From JBGPBY01 sp041481485 (GTDB lineage Bacteria > Acidobacteriota > Terriglobia > 20CM-2-55-15): DNA of 30,262 bases. Shown one piece after another: positions 22,759 through 30,262 of the stretch. The position numbers were made by a program, and so were the translations under genes. Location of the stretch: the NCBI GenBank assembly GCA_041481485.1, contig JBGPBY010000016.1, positions 1-30,262 of the forward strand, in the 5' to 3' direction. Positions within the stretch are counted from its first letter, which is position 1. Each line of letters opens with the position of its first letter. Below the pieces are notes generated by a model that searched no databases, had not been told where the DNA came from, and saw only the letters and a list, made by a program, of their open reading frames with translations.

Positions 22759-23403
22759 ATGATGATTAATCCACGTGAAGTTGCACCCCATTTCGTGTTC
22801 AGTGTCGCAGTGCACTTTCTCGCTGCTGTTGTTCTGAGTGGAGGCGACGTAGCAAAATCCGAATTAAAGCATTGGGCTCCTGCCTCCCCATGCATTGACA
22901 CAAATATTCGATCGGAAACGAATGGCAATGTCTTTGTTTTGAAAATCCATGCCGTCAATGACAATGCGGTTCCCATTGAGCCGTTGAATTTCCACAATGA
23001 GTTTCCCGGCAGAATCGGTGAAGGATCGATCTCAATCGGGGGGAGGACAGAGGACCTCGATCTCAATGATGAAATCATTTGGAGTGGCAATGTTGAAGCC
23101 AGGGCTGTGGTTGATATCCTCTTAGCTGGAAAGGGAACCACTGAAGTTCCTCTCCCAACATCCCTTTTTACGGGCCGATACTCGACTCTTGACGCAAAGG
23201 GCCGGATCCAGGTTAGACCGATTGGAGTCTGCACGGATGCAGAAATCGCCTTGCGCAAATATTTCTACGCAGTGGTTTGCTTAACTAGCGTAATTGCCAT
23301 CGCAGCAATTACTTACTCACTTCTGAAGTGGCGAAAGGGTAAGAAAACTCCTCCAAAGCCCCAGTCGAAAGGGCCGGAAATCCCAACGACCAATTCTTTG
23401 TGA
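22759..23403 (+). CDS. Two-pass membrane protein, unknown
   Basis: ATG 22759 has GGGAGGAA just upstream and gives 214 residues. A hydrophobic segment at about 10-30 ('FVFSVAVHFLAAVVLSGG') is followed by an extracytoplasmic-looking domain of about 140 residues rich in beta-type sequence. A second membrane segment follows near 178-198 ('VVCLTSVIAIAAITYSLLKW') and then a basic cytoplasmic tail. No family is recognised. Its stop codon directly abuts the comM remnant, so the island boundary seems to fall at or just after its end. It could be a partner of the divergent HTH/ligand-binding gene. Confidence 0.55.
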   Translation: MMINPREVAPHFVFSVAVHFLAAVVLSGGDVAKSELKHWAPASPCIDTNIRSETNGNVFVLKIHAVNDNAVPIEPLNFHNEFPGRIGEGSISIGGRTEDLDLNDEIIWSGNVEARAVVDILLAGKGTTEVPLPTSLFTGRYSTLDAKGRIQVRPIGVCTDAEIALRKYFYAVVCLTSVIAIAAITYSLLKWRKGKKTPPKPQSKGPEIPTTNSL

Positions 23404-23405
23404 GG

Positions 23406-23531
23406 CGAGTTGTTCGGATTCTCAAGGTATCGAGAACGATCGCCGATCTTGCAGGCGATGACGAGCTCGCGCCGAAACATCTGTCCGAAGCCGTGCAATA
23501 CAGGACGCTCGATAGAAACCTGTGGGCGTGA
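23406..23531 (+). pseudogene. comM: 3' remnant of comM (Mg-chelatase-like ATPase)
   Basis: The frame reads 'RVVRILKVSRTIADLAGDDE' then 'LAPKHLSEAVQYRTLDRNLW', ending in Ala and TGA. This is the characteristic C-terminus of ComM/YifB-type Mg-chelatase-related proteins ('VLRVARTIADL.G...I...HL.EA.QYR.LDR'). Only 41 codons remain, and the upstream sequence belongs to an unrelated gene that ends at 23403. ComM is a DNA-branch-migration helicase in natural transformation, and its gene is known as an integration site for resistance and genomic islands in other bacteria. Here the fragment probably marks the right edge of the island; the rest of comM should lie left of the window or be lost. Confidence 0.85.
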
Positions 23532-23544
23532 AGGTTCCCGCACT

Positions 23545-24117
23545 ATGGAAAAACCGGTGAAGTTTAAGGTCGCAAAACGCGACCTTAAAGAAACGGTGCA
23601 GATTAAGCAGCAGATCTTTTTGGCTCGCGGCGAACGAGTGATGCTAGATGCCGATCTGGCCAGACTTTACGGTGTGACAACAAAGCAACTCAACCAGCAG
23701 CTAAAACGCAACAGGGAGCGATTCCCTAAAGATTTTGCCTTTCAGTTGACTCTGGATGAAGCCAAAAACATCTCGGCTTTAAGGTCACAAATTGTGACCT
23801 TAAAAAGAGGCCATCACATCAAGCACGCACCGCACGTTTTCACCGAACACGGGGCAATCATGCTCGCCAGTGTTCTGAACAGCAAGATCGCCGTTCAAGC
23901 CGGCATCTACGTCGTTCGTGCGTTCGTACAAATGCGTGCTGCACTGATGGAATACGCCGATCTGTCTCGCAGAATCGACGAACTGGCAGCCACCTACGAC
24001 ACTCACTTCCAACAGGTGTTCATCGCGATCCGTGAACTTATGTCGATCCCAAACAAATCGCGGCGAACAATCGGTTTCCTTGGAGGCAAGATGAGACGAA
24101 GCAAGGAGAGACCATGA
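23545..24117 (+). CDS. ORF6N domain protein (KilA-N-like, phage type)
   Basis: ATG 23545 gives 190 residues. 'QQIFLARGERVMLDADLARL' and 'YGVTTKQLNQQLKRNRERFP' then 'KDFAFQLTLDEAKN' are the ORF6N core, and 'HAPHVFTEHGAIMLASVLNS' is its conserved C-terminal block. The family is DNA-binding, found in phages and islands, and often near anti-repressors. The C-terminal part is helical. Two large palindromes with the core TTTAAGGTC lie inside the coding sequence. The stop overlaps the next start as ATGA. Confidence 0.9.
   Translation: MEKPVKFKVAKRDLKETVQIKQQIFLARGERVMLDADLARLYGVTTKQLNQQLKRNRERFPKDFAFQLTLDEAKNISALRSQIVTLKRGHHIKHAPHVFTEHGAIMLASVLNSKIAVQAGIYVVRAFVQMRAALMEYADLSRRIDELAATYDTHFQQVFIAIRELMSIPNKSRRTIGFLGGKMRRSKERP
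23563..23589. repeat. Palindrome 1 inside the ORF6N gene
   Basis: TTTAAGGTCGC (23563-23573) and GCGACCTTAAA (23579-23589) are perfect 11-bp arms around AAAAC. It shares TTTAAGGTC with the second palindrome in the same gene. It encodes 'FKVAKRDLK' near the N-terminus, upstream of the conserved domain. Confidence 0.6.
23778..23804. repeat. Palindrome 2 inside the ORF6N gene
   Basis: TTTAAGGTCACA (23778-23789) and TGTGACCTTAAA (23793-23804) are perfect 12-bp arms around AAT. It shares TTTAAGGTC with palindrome 1, 215 bp upstream. It encodes 'ALRSQIVTLK', a variable stretch between the two conserved parts of ORF6N proteins. Confidence 0.6.
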
Positions 24118-24440
24118 ACATCAGCCGCCGCGTATTCTTTTCGCTTTTGCTCGTTCGGACCGGACAACAAAGTTCCGTCCGTGCCGCGGCGCTGGAAACA
24201 TTCGCGATGAACGGAAAGGTCTCGGCAATTCTCGTGAATCATACGGACCCCGCACAGCGTGATCAGTTCGCAAGCTGGCTTCAGGCGCATCCGAAATACG
24301 CCGTGCGGATACGCAACATCGCTGGCCAGGAAGCGCGGGCCACCATCTTTCGTGTGCGCATGTGCTTTGGGCGGGGACTCATTGTTCTTAATCAAGCGAT
24401 AACAGTCCGGGAAGGCGAAGCTTTGACGATTATCTCGTGA
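24114..24440 (+). CDS. Small hypothetical protein coupled to ORF6N gene
   Basis: The 108-residue product starts in an ATGA overlap with the ORF6N stop; the stretch before it (AAGGAGAG) is a good ribosome binding site. The N-terminus 'MNISRRVFFSLLLVRTGQQS' resembles a weak signal sequence, with a basic start and a short hydrophobic run. The remainder ('FASWLQAHPKYAVRIRNIAG', then 'VRMCFGRGLIVLNQA') shows no known motif. It may be secreted or cytoplasmic; the evidence is thin. Confidence 0.5.
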   Translation: MNISRRVFFSLLLVRTGQQSSVRAAALETFAMNGKVSAILVNHTDPAQRDQFASWLQAHPKYAVRIRNIAGQEARATIFRVRMCFGRGLIVLNQAITVREGEALTIIS

Positions 24441-24512
24441 ATTCGACCGCGGTTTGACCTCGAGCCGTTTACCGACGAGGAAACACTTTAGTCGCCGGCG
24501 ATTCGGCGAATC

Positions 24513-24527
24513 CTGTATACAATACAG
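24513..24527. promoter_or_regulatory. Palindromic operator before the MazEF pair
   Basis: CTGTAT-ACA-ATACAG is a perfect 6-bp inverted repeat 27 bp before the antitoxin start. Toxin-antitoxin complexes of the MazEF type bind such palindromes to repress their own promoter, and the surrounding AT-rich DNA (TACAGTATTAAA) could hold the -10 region. Confidence 0.6.
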
Positions 24528-24554
24528 TATTAAACTCTCCAAAATGAGGCAAAC

Positions 24555-24782
24555 ATGAGCGTCAGGCTGAACATTACGATGAATGAAGATGTGTATGCGA
24601 GGCTCAAGAAAGAAGTGCCAGCCAAGAAGCTGAGCGCCTTTATTGAAGGGGCCGTCCGGGCCAAACTTCATCCCGATGCCAAAGCGCTCAACGCCGCCTA
24701 TCAGGCCGCCAGCAAGGAGGGCTGGAGAGCCGGTTTCGCGGAGGAATGGAAACACACCGATGATGAGGGATGGCCCAGATGA
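24555..24782 (+). CDS. Antitoxin of a MazEF-type pair, ribbon-helix-helix-like
   Basis: The 75-residue product starts at ATG 24555 after GAGG. Its N-terminus 'MSVRLNITMNEDVYARLKKE' then 'VPAKKLSAFIEGAVRAKL' has the strand-helix-helix pattern of RHH antitoxins, followed by a flexible, acidic C-terminal tail ('EEWKHTDDEGW') suited to wrapping the toxin. The toxin gene overlaps its stop. The palindrome just upstream is its likely operator. Confidence 0.8.
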   Translation: MSVRLNITMNEDVYARLKKEVPAKKLSAFIEGAVRAKLHPDAKALNAAYQAASKEGWRAGFAEEWKHTDDEGWPR

Positions 24783-25120
24783 AGCGCACACCACGACGTG
24801 GGGACGTCTATTGGGTGGCGTTGGATCCCACGCTCGGCTCAGAGATTCAGAAAACCCGCCCGGCGGTGGTCGTATCCAACAATTCCTGTAATTCCTTCGG
24901 CACACGGGTTGTCGTGCTTCCGCTTACCAGCAACGTCGATTCACTTTATCCGGGCGAAGCGCTGGTAACCGTAAAAAGAAAACCGGCACGCGCATTGGGT
25001 GATCAAATCCGATCGCTCGATAAATCCCGACTGCGGGCGCGGATAGAGAGATTGAGCCATGATGAGCTGGCCGCTGTGGAAGAAGCGATACGCGTTACCC
25101 TCGCGTTGTGGCCGTCATAA
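24779..25120 (+). CDS. MazF/PemK-family mRNA interferase toxin
   Basis: The product has 113 residues from ATG 24779, which overlaps the antitoxin stop (ATGA); an ATG at 24770 would add three residues but is too close to GAGG. The MazF fold is clear: 'RRGDVYWVALDPTLGSEIQK' then 'TRPAVVVSNN', with the conserved Arg and Thr-Arg-Pro, and 'VVLPLTSN' and 'DQIRSLDKSRL', which carry the remaining active-site and dimer features. It should be a sequence-specific ribonuclease held inactive by the partner. Length is normal. Confidence 0.92.
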   Translation: MKRTPRRGDVYWVALDPTLGSEIQKTRPAVVVSNNSCNSFGTRVVVLPLTSNVDSLYPGEALVTVKRKPARALGDQIRSLDKSRLRARIERLSHDELAAVEEAIRVTLALWPS

Positions 25121-25224
25121 CCTGAGAGGTGCGAGCTGTTGTTTCGCGCAGCTATTTTCTGTTGACCTGAAGAAGCCGTGTAATGCGATTGAGGAGCCAG
25201 CCCATCCAGCTTGAGCACTATGAC

Positions 25225-25515
25225 CTAAAGCGTCGCCTTCCCTGCCTTCTTACTAACCACCCATCGACGCTTCGCGGCATCGGATAATTTCTTTCGCGCG
25301 GCGGCCGACAATCGCCGCCTTTTCCGGGGCGCTGTAGCCGCTTTGCTGCTGCTTTTCTCGCTTACTGAAGCGACTTGGGTCCTTCCCTTCCTTGGCAGTC
25401 GACCTTCCATCCGGCGAATCTGAGATTGAATGTCTGTAATCTCTTGGTTAATTCGGGCGCGCTCGACTTCAAGTCCTTTGAGGGCAAGTTCAAACAGTCG
25501 TTTTGTGTCGCTCAT
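25225..25515 (-). CDS. Small coiled-coil protein with basic C-terminal tail
   Basis: The 96-residue product begins at ATG 25515. The first 40 residues form a probable coiled coil ('LALKGLEVERARINQEITDI'). The C-terminal half is strongly basic, with 'RKRRRLSAAARKKLSDAAKR' and 'RWVVSKKAGKA', a tail I associate with abundant small proteins of Acidobacteriota and related bacteria. Nucleic-acid binding is likely from charge, but no function is established. It stands alone between convergent and unrelated genes. Confidence 0.7.
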   Translation of the reverse strand: MSDTKRLFELALKGLEVERARINQEITDIQSQIRRMEGRLPRKGRTQVASVSEKSSSKAATAPRKRRRLSAAARKKLSDAAKRRWVVSKKAGKATL

Positions 25516-25726
25516 GCCAAGAACTGTAGCAAAATTGCGACAAAAACAATATCGGTGATAGATCGCACATCGCGTCTCTGAAACTCATGCGTCTATCGGT
25601 GACTAATGTGTCCGTCAAAGTAACAACTCGAGTCTGCCTGCCGCGGCCAACTGTAACTCTAAGCTGTCATGAACTCACTCGTCGTGGTCCATGCTGTTCT
25701 GGACGCAATCTAGATCACGAAAACCT

Positions 25727-25990
25727 CTAACCTCCCGGCGGCGTGCGGTCATCACCAAAATATTTCTCACTCCGGTAGCGAAGCCACATACGCAAGACCT
25801 GGGGCACCTTCGCACGCTCAGCTTCGTTCAACTTCTCGTAGAGCTTCATGGCTTTCTCACGCTCGCCCCGGCACGCCTTGTTGTTGTGGGCATCCCAAAG
25901 ACTGCGGGCGACGCGGATGCGACGGCAGGTCTCTTTAATCAGGGCAGTACCAGTCAGCGTTTCTTCTTTGATTCGCTTCTTTGCAGGCAT
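25727..25990 (-). CDS. Small helical basic protein, unknown
   Basis: The 87-residue product from ATG 25990 is entirely helical in character ('GTALIKETCRRIRVARSLWD', 'REKAMKLYEKLNEAERAKVP', 'VLRMWLRYRSEKYFGDD'). It has no recognised domain. The rich Arg/Lys/Trp content and good coding look support a real gene. It lies between two other leftward genes with gaps of more than 100 bp, so it is probably transcribed singly. Confidence 0.6.
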   Translation of the reverse strand: MPAKKRIKEETLTGTALIKETCRRIRVARSLWDAHNNKACRGEREKAMKLYEKLNEAERAKVPQVLRMWLRYRSEKYFGDDRTPPGG

Positions 25991-26099
25991 AGTCGAATTG
26001 TCAGAACCTTATCCTGGCGGACGCCCATCGCTTCCGCGGCGTGTCCGATAGTGTTGTGCGAACCCCCTAAACGCGGCTGGGAATGCGGTGCCTGCTAAC

Positions 26100-26735
26100 T
26101 TACGGAATCGGACCCCCGCCGTTGCTGCTCGGAGGTGCAGCGGGCGGCGCGGCGGGCGACGGCGGGGCAGGCGCAGTTCCCCGATCGGAATAGACATTAC
26201 CTTTTCCTGGTACTGTGGTTCCCACTGCCAGCGTCTGCCTCAGATTCTCTGCTTCGAGTAAATCTTCAACTGCTCTTGTTTTCAGGTCGTAGGCTGTTTT
26301 TGCGAAGTCACTATCCGTTTCCATGCTCCGGATCTCCAGGAAATTCACGGTGTCCTGATAGTCGGCCACGGTCTGCCTCGCGAATTCACGGTCAAATTCG
26401 GGGCCGGAGAGTTTCGAGAGCCGGTCGGCGGCAACCTGATGCGGCATCGATACACGGACTTCCGAATCCGGGGCACCGGATTCTTTCCTCAATTGTGTCA
26501 ATACGCGAGTGTGATCTTTCACCATCGCGTCTGCAAATTCTTTGACATCCGGATTCGCCGTCCTGGTCTGTGCGAGTTTAGCCAGATTGATCGCGGAAAA
26601 ATTCATCTCGATCGCAGTAACCAGCGGGTCTTGCGGAGAATTTGCCTTTCCCGATTGGGGCGAAGACGACAAGGCAAATGTCGCTGGCAGAAGCAAAAAG
26701 AGGGATATCGCAGCAACTCTGTTTATACCTTGCAT
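26100..26735 (-). CDS. DUF4142 family exported protein
   Basis: ATG 26735 lies after GGGAGGAAAT and gives 211 residues. The N-terminus 'MQGINRVAAISLFLLLPATF' then 'ALSSS' is a signal peptide. The mature part, 'MNFSAINLAKLAQTRTANPD' then 'VKEFADAMVKDHTRVLTQL', is the DUF4142 ferritin-like helical bundle ('A...E...LG.LA...A....VK.FA..MV.DH'). The C-terminus is a Pro/Ala/Gly/Ser-rich tail of about 25 residues, unusual for the family. Function is unknown; a periplasmic location is expected. It ends the leftward run of chromosomal genes. Confidence 0.88.
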   Translation of the reverse strand: MQGINRVAAISLFLLLPATFALSSSPQSGKANSPQDPLVTAIEMNFSAINLAKLAQTRTANPDVKEFADAMVKDHTRVLTQLRKESGAPDSEVRVSMPHQVAADRLSKLSGPEFDREFARQTVADYQDTVNFLEIRSMETDSDFAKTAYDLKTRAVEDLLEAENLRQTLAVGTTVPGKGNVYSDRGTAPAPPSPAAPPAAPPSSNGGGPIP

Positions 26736-26806
26736 ATTTCCTCCCAAAGGCTGCCGTGCATGTGAAATGCCACGGGCGGAGCAAGCGATTACCGAATTCC
26801 GGATTG

Positions 26807-28300
26807 TTAAATGTAGACGCGTTCCTGATTTCGGATCTCGCGGTACCGCTCAAACGCGAGGTGCTCGTCCTCGAGTCCCAGCAGCGATTTCACACTGCAG
26901 CCCCGAAATGTATGGCCGAACATCCGATGCGCATTGCGGATGACAAACCACGGTTCGTGCAGGAAGACGCTGAACATGTGGCGGGATTTCATGCTGCGCT
27001 CCGCCTTCCATCGCATGAACTCCACTTGCCGTGGCTCCATTCCTTCGGTGTGCACAACGGCGGTCGTGCCATCGTAGTCTTCAACGCGATCACTCAGGAT
27101 CAGGTTCTTATCCCGCAGGTCCTGAGTCATAGGTGTCCGCGGATAGGGCGTCGGATGCTGAATATATGGCCAGTCCACGTGGTGCCTGGCAAATTCAAGA
27201 TTCGCTTCGATGGATTCCGGTGTGTCGTTGGGGTTGCCGACGATCAGTCCGCCCACCACCATCATTTTGTTTTTCCGGATATATTCGGTGGCTTTCAGCG
27301 TCGCATTTCCCACGATGTGGCCGTTGTTGCGCTCCTCGTTTTTCGATTTTGCGCGCAGAAAGCCGAGATCTTTTTCCAGAATGTTTTCAATACCGAGGAA
27401 CACGTAGCGGAATCCGGCCTGGCGCATGAGCGGTGCCAGCGTGTCGCCGTGATTGGCTATGCTCGACGTCATGGCCTGAACAATGTAGTCGATGTCATTC
27501 AGCTTCTCTTCGATGATCCTGCGGCACAACGCCTCGAATCGATGAATATTGAGCGTGATGTTGTCATCTACTATGAAAATGGATCGGGCGCCATGCTTGT
27601 TCGCATCGCGTATATCGTCGATGACACGGTCCAGATCGTAGGTATGAAAATTCCGTCCGCGCATTTCGATAATCGAGCAGAAGCTGCAGTCGAAGGTGCA
27701 GCCGCGGGAAGTCTCGATAACATCCGCCTGGCGGCCCAGCATCACATAACCTGAGAGCACACGGGCATCGCGCCGAGGCGGCCGAATGCGTTCTCCGTCG
27801 AGCGAACTCACGCTGCGTTCCGAGTTGTGAATCCAGCTCTCGCCGCTGCGCCAGGACAGGCCGGAAATCTGAGATAAATCCTCACGGCCGGCCTCAAAAG
27901 CGCGAATCAGTTCGCAAAAGGTGATCTCTCCTTCTCCTCGCACGATGAAATCGACTCCGGTATTCCCGGTGTACGCTTCCGGCGCGAGACTCGGATCGTA
28001 TCCGCCCACCACAAAACGGACCTGAGGGCGTTCGGCGCGAATACGGTCGATAATGCGCAACGCCGTACGCCTCTGAAACGTCATGATCGACAGGCCAATC
28101 ACGTCGGGTTGAATTTCGCGTACGAGCCGATCCACTGTTTCCGGCACGCGCCGCTGAACAAGAATGAGATCCGCGACAGCGACTCGATGATGCGAATCCA
28201 GATTGCCGGCCAGCGACGTCAATGCGCCGTTCGGCATGCGGACGACAATCTCCGGCATGTGTTCGAATGAGTCCGGCATGGAGAGAAGTAGAATGTTCAA
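26807..28300 (-). CDS. Cobalamin-binding-type radical SAM enzyme
   Basis: The start is best placed at TTG 28300, five bases after AGGAGG, giving 497 residues; TTG 28318 would place the ribosome binding site inside the gene. An N-terminal B12-binding-like Rossmann domain (about 1-135, 'QPDVIGLSIMTFQRRTALRI', 'RFVVGGYDPSLAPEAY') is followed by the radical SAM core with 'CTFDCSFC' (Cys201, 205, 208) and 'SIFIVDDNIT'. No DxHxxG cobalamin motif with its Gly is seen, as in several members of this class. The reaction cannot be predicted; methylation or ring chemistry on lipids, cofactors or natural products is typical. It is divergent from yceI. Confidence 0.9.
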   Translation of the reverse strand: MNILLLSMPDSFEHMPEIVVRMPNGALTSLAGNLDSHHRVAVADLILVQRRVPETVDRLVREIQPDVIGLSIMTFQRRTALRIIDRIRAERPQVRFVVGGYDPSLAPEAYTGNTGVDFIVRGEGEITFCELIRAFEAGREDLSQISGLSWRSGESWIHNSERSVSSLDGERIRPPRRDARVLSGYVMLGRQADVIETSRGCTFDCSFCSIIEMRGRNFHTYDLDRVIDDIRDANKHGARSIFIVDDNITLNIHRFEALCRRIIEEKLNDIDYIVQAMTSSIANHGDTLAPLMRQAGFRYVFLGIENILEKDLGFLRAKSKNEERNNGHIVGNATLKATEYIRKNKMMVVGGLIVGNPNDTPESIEANLEFARHHVDWPYIQHPTPYPRTPMTQDLRDKNLILSDRVEDYDGTTAVVHTEGMEPRQVEFMRWKAERSMKSRHMFSVFLHEPWFVIRNAHRMFGHTFRGCSVKSLLGLEDEHLAFERYREIRNQERVYI

Positions 28301-28414
28301 TTCCGCCTCCTGGTTCAAATGTCAGGTAAAACTGGGATAGAGCCCCACAAGTCTACCTTTTTTTTGAAGCTCTGTGTCGGCCAGCAGTCATACACTAGTA
28401 AAAAGGAGCCGCCC

Positions 28415-29011
28415 ATGAAACGAGTTCTTTTCACTCTGGCCTGTCTCCTGACGCCTGTTTCCTTTACCGCACAGAACGGTCCGTGCGTGATTCCGGGACG
28501 CGGCCACTTCCAGATCCATGTGGGAACGGGAGGATTGTTCGGAGCTTTCGCCCACAACCACGTCATTGAAGCGCAAAAAATCGAAGGCTGCGTCAAACTG
28601 GACGCGAAGGATCCCACGATGTCTTCTCTGAAACTGACTTTTCAGGCGTCGGGCATCCGTGTGCTCGATCCTTCGGACAGCGCCAAAGATCGCGCCACTG
28701 TGCAGCAGACAATGGAAACCGAGGTACTGCACACCGCCGAGTTCCCTCAAATTACGTTTGAATCGACCGGTATTCTACGCGCCGCCGGCGCCAATCAATA
28801 TCGGGTGAAAGGAAATCTCAAGATCCGAGATAAGACACAGCCCGTGGAAATACCGGTGACATTCAGCCAAAACGCAGATGGGACCTATGAAGTCGTGGGG
28901 AAGTATATGCTCAAACAAACCAGCTTCGGCATCAAGCCGATTCAGCTGGCCGGGGGGACGGTAAAGGTAAAGGACGAGATTCAAACGGAGTTCGATTTGT
29001 TTTTGAAGTAG
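28415..29011 (+). CDS. YceI family protein
   Basis: ATG 28415 follows AAAAGGAG and gives 198 residues. The N-terminal 'MKRVLFTLACLLTPVSFTAQ' is a signal peptide. The lipocalin-like YceI domain shows 'HFQIHVGTGGLFGAFAHNHV', 'TMETEVLHTAEFPQITFEST' and 'KGNLKIRDKTQPVEIPVTF'. The family binds isoprenoid or other lipophilic molecules in the periplasm. It is followed after 6 bp by the radical SAM gene, with which it is likely co-transcribed. It has a normal length. Confidence 0.92.
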   Translation: MKRVLFTLACLLTPVSFTAQNGPCVIPGRGHFQIHVGTGGLFGAFAHNHVIEAQKIEGCVKLDAKDPTMSSLKLTFQASGIRVLDPSDSAKDRATVQQTMETEVLHTAEFPQITFESTGILRAAGANQYRVKGNLKIRDKTQPVEIPVTFSQNADGTYEVVGKYMLKQTSFGIKPIQLAGGTVKVKDEIQTEFDLFLK

Positions 29012-29017
29012 GAATTA

Positions 29018-30070
29018 ATGAAGGAAGCGGAAACAATTCGCGGGCGAGGAGCGGCGTCCAATCCGGGCAACCGTTTTGAACGAACCGAATACGCCGTCTC
29101 GGAATGGGATGATCCGGACGATCCCTCTCGCGACACCGTTTTTCTAAAGGACACGACTCGCTCGATCATCACCTACAACGAAAGCCCCGACGTCGGCTTC
29201 GATGCCAGCATCAATCCGTATCGAGGATGCGAGCACGGCTGCATTTATTGCTTTGCCCGGCCCAATCACGAATATCTGGGTTTTTCGGCAGGACTGGATT
29301 TCGAAACAAAAATCCTTGTCAAAGAGCACGCCCCGGAATTGCTGCGTGAAGAACTCATGTCGCCGAAATGGAAGCCACAGCCGATCGCGATCAGCGGAGT
29401 CACGGATGCCTTTCAGCCCATCGAACGGAGACTTCAACTGACGCGGCGATGCCTTGCCGTACTCGTGGAATTTCTCAATCCCGTCGTGATCATTACGAAA
29501 AATGAACTTGTAACTCGCGATATCGATTTGCTGTCGGAGCTCGCAAAACGTCAGGGCACCGTGGTGTATGTTTCGGTCACATCGTTAAACGGGGATCTTG
29601 CCCGGGAACTCGAACCGCGAGCCTCACAGCCCGCGCGGCGCTTGTCCGCCATCGAAGCACTTGCAAAAGCGGGAATTCCGGCCGGGGTGCTGGTGGCGCC
29701 GGTCATTCCCGGACTCACCGATCATGAAATGCCGTCGATTCTTGCGGCGGCCGCAGATGCCGGGGCATGCACTGCCGGTTATGTCCCGCTACGCCTGCCG
29801 TATGGACTGGCGCCGCTGTTTGAACAGTGGCTCGACCTTCATGCGCCACTGCAAAAAGAAAAGATTCTTGGTCGTATTCGCGACATGCGCGGCGGCAAAC
29901 TGAACGATCCCAATTTCAACTCGCGCATGCGCGCCGACGGCCCGTACGCTGAACACATGCGGAAATTGTTTGAGGTTTCATGCCGCAAGTCCGGATTCAA
30001 TTCTGAAAAACCAGTTCTGACGGCAGACTCGTTCCAGCGTCCGGGACCAGCCCAACTGGGTTTGTTCTGA
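29018..30070 (+). CDS. PA0069-type radical SAM protein
   Basis: The 350-residue product starts at ATG 29018. 'FDASINPYRGCEHGCIYCFA' gives the radical SAM cysteines 71, 75 and 78 in a C-x3-C-x2-C arrangement, in the context typical of the PA0069/SplB-related family. 'AISGVTDAFQPIERRLQLTR' and 'VLVAPVIPGLTDHEM' are further family landmarks. SplB-like members repair spore photoproduct, but this subfamily lacks an established function in non-spore-formers. Ends 'GPAQLGLF', a common terminus in the family. It follows yceI closely. Confidence 0.92.
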   Translation: MKEAETIRGRGAASNPGNRFERTEYAVSEWDDPDDPSRDTVFLKDTTRSIITYNESPDVGFDASINPYRGCEHGCIYCFARPNHEYLGFSAGLDFETKILVKEHAPELLREELMSPKWKPQPIAISGVTDAFQPIERRLQLTRRCLAVLVEFLNPVVIITKNELVTRDIDLLSELAKRQGTVVYVSVTSLNGDLARELEPRASQPARRLSAIEALAKAGIPAGVLVAPVIPGLTDHEMPSILAAAADAGACTAGYVPLRLPYGLAPLFEQWLDLHAPLQKEKILGRIRDMRGGKLNDPNFNSRMRADGPYAEHMRKLFEVSCRKSGFNSEKPVLTADSFQRPGPAQLGLF

Positions 30071-30199
30071 TCGGTTTGCCTGCTGCTTCAAATGTGAGCT
30101 GTCAGATGATTTGTTGTCCATTGATTAATGGACCTGGTGACATTGACGAATGACCAATTGGCCACGTGGTCATGGGAATGAATGCGATTCCCAGTGTAG

Positions 30200-30262
30200 G
30201 GGCGGTCTATGACCGCCCGCAATTCGGAGGAATGCAGGCCTCTCAATTGTGGGCGGTCATAG
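30200..30262. repeat. REP-like nested hairpin at the right window edge
   Basis: GGGCGGTC-TAT-GACCGCCC (30200-30218) is a perfect 8-bp hairpin. Its right part also pairs with the far end: CTATGACCGCCCGCAATT (30207-30224) against AATTGTGGGCGGTCATAG (30245-30262) in 17 of 18 positions. The structure is typical of repetitive extragenic palindromes scattered between genes. The element runs to the very edge of the window and may continue. Confidence 0.7.

Noticed and set aside
24003..24905. 300-codon open frame on the - strand
   Set aside because: Antisense to the ORF6N end, the small hypothetical gene and MazEF, all of which have better support.
25125..25165. Hairpin after MazF (AGCTG...CAGCT) as a terminator
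   Set aside because: The stem is only five pairs with a long loop and a poor T-run.
26642..27754. 370-codon open frame on the + strand
   Set aside because: It lies antisense to the radical SAM gene, whose motifs and ribosome binding site are clear.

Overview
The window reads as a bacterial chromosomal segment with a long accessory island on its left and middle (about 1-23,400) and ordinary chromosomal genes on its right (about 25,200-30,070). The right-hand genes (DUF4142, a cobalamin-binding-type radical SAM enzyme, YceI, a PA0069-type radical SAM protein, and small basic proteins with an 'LSAAARKK..AKRRW' tail) would suit Acidobacteriota or a related soil phylum. That assignment is a weak inference; nothing here is diagnostic.

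Layout. 1-2243: IS66-like transposase end, a small membrane/coiled-coil protein, a possible zinc-ribbon protein and a DUF2971 gene. 2244-12803: a phage- or satellite-like module running mostly on the + strand: XRE regulator, Prim-Pol primase and SF3 helicase as two overlapping genes, a 16-bp inverted repeat that could be an origin, HNH nuclease, a reverse-strand toxin-antitoxin-like pair with a palindromic operator, a ParB/methyltransferase gene with a frameshift, DUF7220, small and large terminase, and a large serine recombinase. No portal, protease, capsid or tail gene follows the terminase.

12800-20500: a defence-like cargo block. It holds a dead, truncated resolvase, a DprA-like plus phosphoribosyltransferase pair, a NACHT STAND ATPase with a possible nuclease head, an FRG-NUDIX fusion and a TIR-winged-helix protein. 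The striking feature is that pieces of the recombinase 3' end recur between the cargo genes (a trace in a repeat at 14709, an eroded tail at 17383-17673, another at 20324-20445), and a 65-bp repeat at 48/65 identity marks two of these junctions. The block looks like recombinase-tailed cargo units laid down one after another behind one intact recombinase.

20500-23531: an IS66 accessory-gene relic, an HTH protein with an unrecognised C-terminal domain behind a large inverted repeat, a two-pass membrane protein, and then a 41-codon remnant of the 3' end of comM (Mg-chelatase-like). The comM scrap suggests that the island entered, or rearranged, comM and that its right edge lies near 23,404. 23545-25120: ORF6N gene with two large internal palindromes, a small hypothetical gene, and a MazEF-type toxin-antitoxin pair with operator. 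A REP-like hairpin lies at the right edge of the window.

Functions and family names come from motif recognition by eye; no database search was run.
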